5,017 nucleotides of DNA from Cytophagales bacterium. GTDB lineage: Bacteria; Bacteroidota; Bacteroidia; Cytophagales; Cyclobacteriaceae. The position numbers and the translations under genes are program-made. This document shows, in pieces, positions 1 to 5,017 of the stretch. Position 1 is the first letter of the stretch, and the number at the start of each line of letters is the position of its first letter. The notes beneath the pieces were generated by a model. The model was not told where the DNA came from, did no database searches, and saw only the letters and a program-made list of their open reading frames with translations. The DNA is taken from assembly GCA_003541895.1 (NCBI GenBank), contig DPLR01000370.1:1-5017 (forward strand), given 5' to 3'.

Positions 1-556
1 TTTGAAACTGTTTAATTGGCCCGCCAAAAGTGGCGATGTCAGCAATACCACGAACCTGAAGCAAGAACGGCCTGATCACCCAATCTTGCATGTCGCGCAC
101 TTGCGTTGGGCTATAGGTTGGAGGCGCATCTACCACATATCGTAGGATTTCTCCAACGGCTGTTGTCAGCGGGGCAAGTTCAGGTTTGACGCCATCGGGC
201 AACTCGGCACTCTGCAGCCGTTCAAGAACTTGTTGACGAGCAAAATAATCGTTGGTACCATCTTCAAATGTTAATTGTACCACAGACAAACCAAAAATGG
301 TTCGACTTCTTCTATCTAAAACTTTTGGAACGTTATTTAGCGCGCGTTCAATCGGAATGGTTACCTGCAATTCTACTTCTTCTGCAGCCCGCCCATTGTA
401 TTTGGCAATCACGATTACATTGGTGTCGGCAATGTCAGGATAAGCTTCAATTTTTAATTGACGGAAACACCAAAAGCCAATGCCCGATATGATTATCGCG
501 AAGGTAATCACCATCCAACGGTTGGTGAGCGAAAAAATGAGAAGTCCGCGGATCAT
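1..556 (-). CDS. CusA/CzcA-family heavy-metal efflux RND transporter, N-terminal part (runs off window)
   Basis: Inner-membrane pump of a tripartite efflux system, which uses proton influx to drive substrate out through a periplasmic adaptor and an outer-membrane factor. I translated it by hand from the ATG at 556 and the frame is open to the window edge (185 residues of a protein that is normally about 1,000-1,050). Residues 1-11 are a short cytoplasmic leader; about 13-31 form the first membrane helix (WMVITFAIIISGIGFW). This is followed by the porter-domain signature of heavy-metal RND pumps: 'EAYPDIADTNVIV', 'YNGRAAEEVELQVTIPIE', 'LTFEDGTNDYFARQQVLERL' and 'LPDGVKPELAPLTTAVGEI', then 'GIADIATFGGPIKQFQ'. 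The match to the HME (CusA/CzcA) branch is strong. The charged residues of helix 4 that help predict the metal are outside the window, so I give no gene symbol. It starts 6 bases after the DUF190 stop codon and is the fourth visible gene of the operon. Confidence 0.95.
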   Translation of the reverse strand, partial: MIRGLLIFSLTNRWMVITFAIIISGIGFWCFRQLKIEAYPDIADTNVIVIAKYNGRAAEEVELQVTIPIERALNNVPKVLDRRSRTIFGLSVVQLTFEDGTNDYFARQQVLERLQSAELPDGVKPELAPLTTAVGEILRYVVDAPPTYSPTQVRDMQDWVIRPFLLQVRGIADIATFGGPIKQFQ

Positions 557-562
557 GTTATC

Positions 563-865
563 TTATTTCCAAATCTCAACCTGACTCACCACAATAAATC
601 CTGTTTTTACTTTTTTTCTCAAAGCCGTAAGGGCATCGGTTACTTTCTTATCCTCATCTACAAAGGTGATCACCATGGGCGGCTCATCGAATGAGAAGAG
701 TTGCCCTGGCCGTTTGATTTGTTGGTTCTCGCCAAAGCCCGCTTCACCTCGAAAAATGGTTGCCCCTAAAATTTTACGGTCAACCAAAAACTCAATGAGG
801 TAATCGGCCATCGGTTTGTCATTGTAATATTTGTCTTTGTCGAAGAATATACTGGCCTGTTTCAT
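563..865 (-). CDS. DUF190 family PII-like protein
   Basis: A 100-residue cytoplasmic protein of the DUF190 family (COG1993), a normal length for the family. It begins 'MKQASIFFDKDKYYNDKPMADYLIEF' in two short stretches (strand, then helix) and carries the diagnostic glycine-rich segment 'GATIFRGEAGFG' at residues 34-45. Next come 'PPMVITFVD' at 62-70 and a final helix and strand ending 'VVSQVEIWK'. Known structures of this family have the ferredoxin-like fold of PII signalling proteins and CutA and form trimers; the ligand is generally not established. It sits between the adaptor (25 bases upstream) and the RND pump (6 bases downstream), so it is presumably made together with the pump. A role as a ligand-responsive modulator or sensor of the exporter is an inference from fold and position. 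The start at 865 is the only in-frame ATG before the conserved N-terminus; no clear Shine-Dalgarno sequence precedes it. Confidence 0.9.
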   Translation of the reverse strand: MKQASIFFDKDKYYNDKPMADYLIEFLVDRKILGATIFRGEAGFGENQQIKRPGQLFSFDEPPMVITFVDEDKKVTDALTALRKKVKTGFIVVSQVEIWK

Positions 866-890
866 ACAAGAATTATTTTTCTAAGATGAT

Positions 891-1895
891 TTAATATCCG
901 AATGAAAGTCCCTTCAATTGCATGGCCCCTTTTACCACTACTTTTTCATCAATAGTTACGCCTTCAAAAATGATGATATTGCCATCGGCTTGCTGGCCGG
1001 TGCTAACTAGCCTCCGTTCAAATTCAAGGTCACTCTTTTTGATAAACACATAATCTTTTCCGAGCACAGTAGTTACGGATTCTTTAGGCACGCCAAGAAA
1101 CTTTCCTTGATCTAACCCGAACTTCGCGGTACCAAACATGCCAGCTTTAAGCTTGCCATTGGGGTTTGTTACGACAATCCTCACTTTCACCATGCGAGTA
1201 GTGAAGTCAACCACATCGCCAATGTTTTCAATTTTCCCTGTGAAATTTTCGTTGGGAAAAGAATTGAATGTAAGCTGGCAAATGTTTCCTACATTCACTT
1301 TGCTCAATTGATTTTCGGGCAGATCGCATAGCGACCAAACGGTTCGAGCTTGTGCGTTGCGGAGACCATCCGGATCAAAGCCGCCCAATTTCAATTTAGC
1401 TTCATGCTCAAGGTTTGCTGCTTTTTCATTGATCAAATTGGTTTCTTCCAACGCCAGTGCCGTCTGCGCTTCTAATACTTCTCGCCCCGAGGCTGCTCCA
1501 TGCTGTTGCAAATCCTTGGCTCGATCTAATTCGATTTTGCGTTGCTTAATCGTTACGTTTTGTATTTGATTAATATTGGCAAGATGTTGCAACAGCTGCG
1601 TGTAACTCGAGGTCAGTTCGGGGTTGTCGAAAAGTACTAAATTTTGATTCGCATTTTCTTGACTTGGTATTACGGTAGCAGAAACTCTGGCGGGGGCAAT
1701 AAGGTTGGCGTAAAGCTCTGAAGATGCAACGGGTACAACTTCAAAAAAATCAGCGGTCTTCTTGTCTGAAAATTGAATGAACTGCCCGTTGTCTGTCACT
1801 TTCGGTTTGATCACTTGCACATGCGCACTTTGATTTTCCTTTTTGCCGCAGGCAACCAAGAACACAAGACACAAGAACACAATTTGCTTCTGCAT
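891..1895 (-). CDS. Efflux RND periplasmic adaptor (membrane fusion) lipoprotein, lacking a recognisable lipoyl domain
   Basis: Periplasmic adaptor that links the inner-membrane RND pump to the outer-membrane factor. The N-terminus 'MQKQIVFLCLVFLVAC' is a lipoprotein signal with lipobox LVAC at residues 13-16, so Cys16 should be lipidated. After a short barrel lead-in (about 38-75), residues 94-168 form the alpha-helical hairpin (start 'NPELTSSYTQLLQ', turn near 'HGAASGREVLEAQ'). Residues 182-260 are the beta-barrel domain ('TVWSLCDLPENQLSKV', 'GKIENIGDVVDFTTRMVKVRI', 'GKLKAGMFGTAKF'), and 262-334 the membrane-proximal domain ending 'GAMQLKGLSFGY'. The usual lipoyl half-motifs (G-x-V near a V-x-x-G-D-x-V-x-K-G-Q-x-L stretch before the hairpin, and an A-P-x-x-G-x-V stretch after it) are not visible. 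At 334 residues it is also shorter than typical CusB/CzcB adaptors of about 370-410. Its ATG lies 3 bases after the stop of the outer-membrane factor gene, implying translational coupling. Substrate is unknown; a metal is likely from the pump family. Confidence 0.93.
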   Translation of the reverse strand: MQKQIVFLCLVFLVACGKKENQSAHVQVIKPKVTDNGQFIQFSDKKTADFFEVVPVASSELYANLIAPARVSATVIPSQENANQNLVLFDNPELTSSYTQLLQHLANINQIQNVTIKQRKIELDRAKDLQQHGAASGREVLEAQTALALEETNLINEKAANLEHEAKLKLGGFDPDGLRNAQARTVWSLCDLPENQLSKVNVGNICQLTFNSFPNENFTGKIENIGDVVDFTTRMVKVRIVVTNPNGKLKAGMFGTAKFGLDQGKFLGVPKESVTTVLGKDYVFIKKSDLEFERRLVSTGQQADGNIIIFEGVTIDEKVVVKGAMQLKGLSFGY

Positions 1896-1898
1896 GAT

Positions 1899-3143
1899 TT
1901 ACATTTGGTTAATTAGTCCTGTAACAAACAACAACCGGATATAACTTTGATGGTAATTCAATAACTCGTTTAAATAAAGTTGACGCGTATCGAACCAGCT
2001 GCGTTGGGCATCTAAGAAATCGATAATGGTTGTGCCACCTCTTAAGTATGAATATTTTACATTATCGAGAACGATTTGCGATTGATTTAATATGTTCTCG
2101 TACTTTTTTATATTCTCTTTTTCTGTTTGATACGAGAGAAAAGCTGATTGAATTTCGGTATGAAGTTGCAATTGGGTTGCTTGAAGATTTAGTTGTGCTT
2201 GCTGTTGAAGGAATTTTGACTTTTCGCGTTCACCTTGATTGCGGTCGGTGATGGGCAATCGCACGGTTCCAAAGAATCCAAGATAAGGAATGTTGTTTTG
2301 CGGGTTCCAGATCATACCAAGCTCAGGCGTTGGCTTTATTAATGCTCTTTGTAATTTGATATTGCTTTCGGCAACTTGAATATTACTTTTAGCAACCTGA
2401 ATATCGTTGCGGTTAGAGGCGGCCAAGGTATAAAGGCTGTCTAAGTCGTTGCCGATTGAGATGATTTCAATACCTGCTTTGATGTCTACATCAATACTGT
2501 CGGTTGTGCCTAGAAAAAATTTCAAATGCTGAATTTCGCTTCGGAAATCTTTTTTTGCGTTGATGAGTTGAAGGTTGTATTGCTCCAGTAAAAGTTGTGT
2601 TCGCATCAAATCGGTTTGCGTTATCACTTGATTCTTCAAGCGGGCCCGATTGATTTTTACAAGACTGTCTAAGTTGAGGTATGCTTGTTGCAACAAGTCC
2701 AGTCTTGATTCAATGATCCAAATAACAAGCCATTGGTTGGCGACATCAAAAGAAAATTTGCGGGTGGTTTCTCCGTAATTCAATTTTGTGAGATTCAAGC
2801 GTTCCGTTGCAAAATCAATCTTTGATTATCTCAACGAGGGCAACTGAAATGGTTTGGTTAACTGCCACCACACCTGCCGATTAACCGAATTATGCCAATC
2901 TGAATTCTTTGGGTAATAGGATGAATTAGAAAGCTGAAGCGTTTGGTTATTTAAAATGGGATTGGGTCTAAGCTTGGAAGTGATAACATCGCTTTGCGCT
3001 ATGTTGATAGAAAATTCCTCGGTCTTCAAAAAGGGGTTATTGGTACGCGCTGTTGCCAAGGCGCTCTGAATGGAATAAACGGTTTGAGCTTGAACCACAA
3101 CTGCCCACGACAACAACACAAAAAGAATTACAAAAAACCTCAT
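1899..3143 (-). pseudogene. TolC-family outer-membrane efflux protein, interrupted by an in-frame TAA at codon 106
   Basis: Outer-membrane channel of the tripartite exporter (CzcC/CusC type). Read through the stop it is 414 residues, a normal length for the family. The chosen start is the ATG at 3143, which gives a clean type I signal peptide (MRFFVILFVLLSWAVVVQAQ, likely cleavage after Ala19). Residues 22-105 are the first half of the N-terminal OMF repeat ('SIQSALATARTNNPFLKTEE', 'SKLRPNPILNNQTLQLSN'). Codon 106, at 2828-2826, is TAA. The same frame then continues 'SKIDFATERLNLTKLNYGE' and stays open to TAA at 1899-1901. It includes long coiled-coil helices and the conserved second-repeat motif 'LRGGTTIIDFLDAQRSWFDT'. 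There is no frame change: one base substitution (for example AAA, CAA or GAA to TAA) explains the break. Gene callers may report two pieces, 3143-2826 and 2798-1899, the latter from a TTG that I do not regard as a real start. It could instead be a sequencing error or a read-through site. It is the first gene of the efflux operon. Confidence 0.88.
2826..2828 (-). other. Premature in-frame TAA stop within the outer-membrane factor gene
   Basis: On the coding strand the sequence reads CAG TTG CCC TCG TTG AGA, then TAA, then TCA AAG ATT GAT TTT GCA. The upstream peptide ends QLPSLR and the in-frame downstream peptide starts SKIDFATERLNL. Together they match the continuous helix expected at this point of a TolC-family protein, where a lysine, glutamine or similar residue would sit between them. 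Neighbouring genes use TAA as their real stop (for example at 563-565, 891-893, 1899-1901 and 4590-4592), so TAA is not reassigned in this genome. Confidence 0.9.
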
Positions 3144-3240
3144 GAAAGCATCGCCAATCAATAGTTGTGTATTTTTTTTAAGCGCCTAGTTCACAATGTT
3201 ACGAGAAATTTACGAAGTAGGATTATTTTGTTAAAAGTTT
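3144..3240 (-). promoter_or_regulatory. Probable upstream control region of the efflux operon (97 bases, no exact promoter assigned)
   Basis: This is the longest gap between genes in the window and the only place where a promoter for the efflux operon could sit outside coding sequence. It is AT-rich, with an A-run just downstream of GGCGCTT on the coding strand, typical of Bacteroidetes leaders. A TAACATTG at about 3192-3199 on the minus strand is one base off the Bacteroidetes -7 consensus TAnnTTTG, but I see no TTG at the expected -33 position, so I do not call a promoter. No GC-rich hairpin with a U-run follows the DUF1015 stop, so read-through from upstream is possible. Confidence 0.35.
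3199..3215. repeat. Direct repeat TTACGA x2, 11 bases apart
   Basis: TTACGA occurs at 3199-3204 and again at 3210-3215 (TCGTAA on the coding strand), with start-to-start spacing of 11 bases, about one helical turn. It lies 55-70 bases upstream of the efflux operon start codon. Such phased short direct repeats are the usual form of OmpR/CusR-type response-regulator sites. With only six matching bases in an AT-rich gap, chance is a serious alternative. Confidence 0.3.
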
Positions 3241-4545
3241 TTACTGAAAAGGTGAATAGGCTGGCAGTGCGAATTCTTCTTCTTTAATGGAGGAGAACAT
3301 AAACCCACAAATTACTTTAGGGTAAAAGTAGGTTGACTTCTGTGGCATCGTTGAACCGCTTTGGCAAACATGTTTCACATCTTCAATGGAAACATCTTGT
3401 GTAATGATGGCAAGCTGTGCTTCTTCACGCATCACTTTGGTAAGACAATCGCTAAAGCTTCGGTCGAAGGTAATATTTTCGGAGGCACGCTGATCTTTGC
3501 CTTGAATACCCAGGATTTTTTCGATGATAAAATAATGCATTACCGTGAGGTCCAGATTTTTGACTTCCTCTGGAAATGGCCAACGCATGGTAGCAATGGC
3601 TTCTGGTTTCAATCGCACTTTAAAAGCTTTGTCTTTGAACAATAGACCAAATGCCCATTTTTTTCCAACAATAATTTCATTTAATGTATCGGCATCTTCA
3701 ATTTCACGAACTATGAAATCGTGGCTAAGCTGCGCAATGATTTTATGTTCATCAAAGTCTTTTAAATTCTTAATGAGACGGTGTGTTGGTAAAATGCGGA
3801 GATCACCGGCTTCAGTGTTGGTGAGATACATCAAGTGAAAATTATATCCTTCATTGCCCGTATGATTAGGATTGGCCTTCATACATTTTTGCCGATAGAC
3901 CAACGAGCCTTCGTAGCGGTGATGGCCATCCGCAAGAATCACTTTCTTATCCTTTAAAGCGTCAATAAATTTTTGGATGATAGAAACATCGTGAATGACG
4001 GCTAAAACATTGCGAACACCTTGGTAATCCTCAACTTCATACAACGGACTTTGGATAGCCGCGTCCATGTATTTCTCCAATTCAAAATTGGAATCGGTGT
4101 ATAGTCCGTGAGTTGGGCTAACGTTTAGTTCGGTTTTTTCTAATAGTTCTATGCGATCATTTACTGACTGTGGAATAGTGTTCTCATGGCGCAATACCAC
4201 ATTCTCGCTAAATTGATAGGCGCGTATGTTGCACACAAAACCTTTCCGGCAATATTCTTTTGAGTCGCCCGTTAACTTGAAGTATAGAAAATACACGTAG
4301 ATGGCGGGCAGCTTGTCTTGGATTAGTACGCCATCCTTTTTCCAATCTTCTAACAATTTTTTTGCGTGGTTGGCAGCATCGGGTGGTTTTGGTACCGAGA
4401 GGTGAATGGAGTTGTAAGGATTTTGATAGAGTGCTGCCCGTTGCTTTTCAGAGACCACATCAAAAAGGGGCGATGTAACATCATCAATCTCTTTAATCTT
4501 TTGTGGATTGTAACGCCAAGCGCGAAAAGGTCTTATTTCAGCCAT
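3241..4545 (-). CDS. DUF1015 family protein (COG4198), possible small-molecule kinase related to SerK
   Basis: A complete 434-residue soluble protein, of usual length for the family. Family landmarks in order: 'IRPFRAWRY' at 4-12; 'DVTSPLFDVVSE' at 22-33 followed by 'NPYNSIHLS' at 42-50; 'LLEDWKKDGVL' at 64-74; 'AIYVYFLYF' at 81-89; 'HENT' at 120-123 with 'DRIELLEKTELNVSPTHGLY' at 130-149; the central signature 'ADGHHRYE' at 205-212; 'LRILPTHRLI' at 249-258; and a C-terminal 'MPQKSTYFYPK' at 400-410. The family is mostly uncharacterised. An archaeal relative, SerK, phosphorylates free serine using ADP, and in many Bacteroidetes DUF1015 genes stand beside serC and serA. A serine-linked kinase role is therefore plausible but not shown here, because no serine genes are visible. 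The ATG at 4545 immediately precedes the conserved N-terminus. It follows the biotin carboxylase gene by 44 bases and may share its transcript. Confidence 0.93.
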   Translation of the reverse strand: MAEIRPFRAWRYNPQKIKEIDDVTSPLFDVVSEKQRAALYQNPYNSIHLSVPKPPDAANHAKKLLEDWKKDGVLIQDKLPAIYVYFLYFKLTGDSKEYCRKGFVCNIRAYQFSENVVLRHENTIPQSVNDRIELLEKTELNVSPTHGLYTDSNFELEKYMDAAIQSPLYEVEDYQGVRNVLAVIHDVSIIQKFIDALKDKKVILADGHHRYEGSLVYRQKCMKANPNHTGNEGYNFHLMYLTNTEAGDLRILPTHRLIKNLKDFDEHKIIAQLSHDFIVREIEDADTLNEIIVGKKWAFGLLFKDKAFKVRLKPEAIATMRWPFPEEVKNLDLTVMHYFIIEKILGIQGKDQRASENITFDRSFSDCLTKVMREEAQLAIITQDVSIEDVKHVCQSGSTMPQKSTYFYPKVICGFMFSSIKEEEFALPAYSPFQ

Positions 4546-4589
4546 GTTTTGGTCTGCTAATTTCGCGCTAGTTACAACAGGTTTTGTAT

Positions 4590-5017
4590 TTAAGCTAGTC
4601 TATTGGTTTTCCATTTGCTAACCGCTATGCCAACATGCTCGCTTGTACTCATCTGAATTTGCTTCGATGAAGTAAGCAAGTGAGTGGCCAGCGCTGACGC
4701 GATCATTTCTTCTTCTGCTGAAGATTCGGGTTTTAAAACTTCAGGCTTGAAATATTGCTCTACAAATTTCGTTGAGAAATTTCCTGAGCGAAACGCTTCG
4801 TGTTTCATTACAAAGTGACAAAAACCGAGCGTTGTCTCTACTCCCGTAATTTCATATTCTTCGATGGCACGAATCATCTTTTCAATGGCGCGTTCGCGTG
4901 TCTCATCATGACAGATCATTTTAGCAATCATCGGGTCATAATAAAAAGGAATTGCCATTCCCTGTTCAAAGCCATCATCTACACGGATGCCATGTCCTTG
5001 CGGACGTTTATATGTTT
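4590..5017 (-). CDS. accC: Biotin carboxylase subunit of an acetyl-/propionyl-CoA carboxylase, C-terminal part
   Basis: Enzyme subunit that carboxylates biotin (ATP plus bicarbonate) on a carrier protein, the first half-reaction of acyl-CoA carboxylases. Only the last 141 residues are in the window; the first full codon starts at 5015 and the frame is open upstream, so the gene begins beyond 5017. The visible part is the biotin carboxylase C-terminal domain: 'GHGIRVDDGF', 'IPFYYDPMIAKMICHDETRE' and 'MIRAIEEYEITGVETTLGF', then 'RSGNFSTKFVEQYF'. The wording is closer to propionyl-CoA carboxylase alpha and Bacteroidetes AccC-like proteins than to E. coli AccC. About 50 residues follow the domain, ending 'SKWKTNRLA'. 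They contain no biotinyl AMKM motif, so the carrier protein must be encoded separately. The substrate, acetyl-CoA or propionyl-CoA, cannot be decided from this part, and the symbol is tentative. Confidence 0.92.
   Translation of the reverse strand, partial: TYKRPQGHGIRVDDGFEQGMAIPFYYDPMIAKMICHDETRERAIEKMIRAIEEYEITGVETTLGFCHFVMKHEAFRSGNFSTKFVEQYFKPEVLKPESSAEEEMIASALATHLLTSSKQIQMSTSEHVGIAVSKWKTNRLA

Noticed and set aside
252..694. Plus-strand open frames opposite the RND pump and DUF190 genes, and similar ones at 1357-1569, 2030-2251, 3361-3838 and 4366-4560
   Set aside because: They are antisense to well-supported genes, show no recognisable domains, and have the low-complexity look of complementary-strand shadows.
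1899..2798. The second part of the outer-membrane factor as an independent gene starting at TTG 2798
   Set aside because: The TTG lies inside a conserved stretch; nine in-frame codons before it (SKIDFATER) still match the family, and the piece would have no signal peptide, so it cannot be a working outer-membrane protein by itself.
2799..2828. Frameshift as the cause of the split outer-membrane factor gene
   Set aside because: Both pieces are in the same frame (stop at 2828-2826, next codons continue to 2798 in steps of three), so a single substitution is enough.
2826..2828. Reassigned TAA codon or selenocysteine/pyrrolysine recoding
   Set aside because: TAA ends several other genes in the window at their natural ends, and the known special amino acids use TGA or TAG.
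3144..3161. Upstream TTG start at 3161 for the outer-membrane factor
   Set aside because: It would add MIGDAF before the signal peptide; the ATG at 3143 gives a normal, compact signal sequence.
3225..3245. Terminator after the DUF1015 gene (TAAAAACTTTTA inverted repeat)
   Set aside because: The repeat is all A/T with almost no loop and no following U-run, so it would not form a stable intrinsic terminator.
4546..4589. Promoter between the biotin carboxylase and DUF1015 genes
   Set aside because: No pair resembling TTG and TAnnTTTG at suitable spacing is visible in the 44 bases.
4590..4958. A short 122-residue protein starting at the ATG at 4958
   Set aside because: That methionine is internal; the frame is open to 5015 and encodes biotin carboxylase sequence (GHGIRVDDGFEQG) before it.

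Overview
Every gene I can support lies on the minus strand, so transcription runs from position 5017 towards position 1. The window looks like the chromosome of a member of the Bacteroidetes (Cytophagales/Chitinophagales type). The grounds are a moderate GC content, starts without a clear Shine-Dalgarno sequence but with A-rich leaders, and protein signatures typical of that phylum: a lipoprotein RND adaptor ending in a 'GAMQLKGLSFGY' tail and a TolC-OMF protein with a 'GGTTIIDFLDAQRSW' repeat. The assignment is an inference from style and family resemblance, not from a marker gene.

Layout in transcription order: (1) the C-terminal 141 residues of a biotin carboxylase subunit of an acyl-CoA carboxylase (5017-4590); (2) after 44 bases, a complete DUF1015-family protein (4545-3241); (3) a 97-base gap with a helically phased direct repeat; (4) a four-gene metal/RND efflux operon: outer-membrane factor (3143-1899), periplasmic adaptor lipoprotein (1895-891), a small PII-like DUF190 protein (865-563), and the first 185 residues of a CusA/CzcA-type inner-membrane RND pump (556-1, running off the window). 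Gaps inside the operon are 3, 25 and 6 bases, so these genes are almost certainly co-transcribed.

How they work together: the RND pump, adaptor and outer-membrane factor would form a proton-driven tripartite exporter spanning both membranes, probably for heavy-metal ions. The DUF190 protein has the PII/CutA-like fold and is placed where a regulator or sensor of the pump would sit. Metal specificity cannot be read here because the informative part of the pump lies outside the window.

Three points stand out. The outer-membrane factor gene is interrupted by a single in-frame TAA at codon 106, with the same reading frame continuing intact for 308 codons to its natural end. The adaptor appears to lack both halves of the usual lipoyl (biotinyl-like) domain while keeping the helical hairpin, beta-barrel and membrane-proximal domain. 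A PII-like gene is embedded between adaptor and pump. I see no RNA genes, insertion sequences, CRISPR arrays or convincing terminators, and no gene-free stretch longer than 300 bases.
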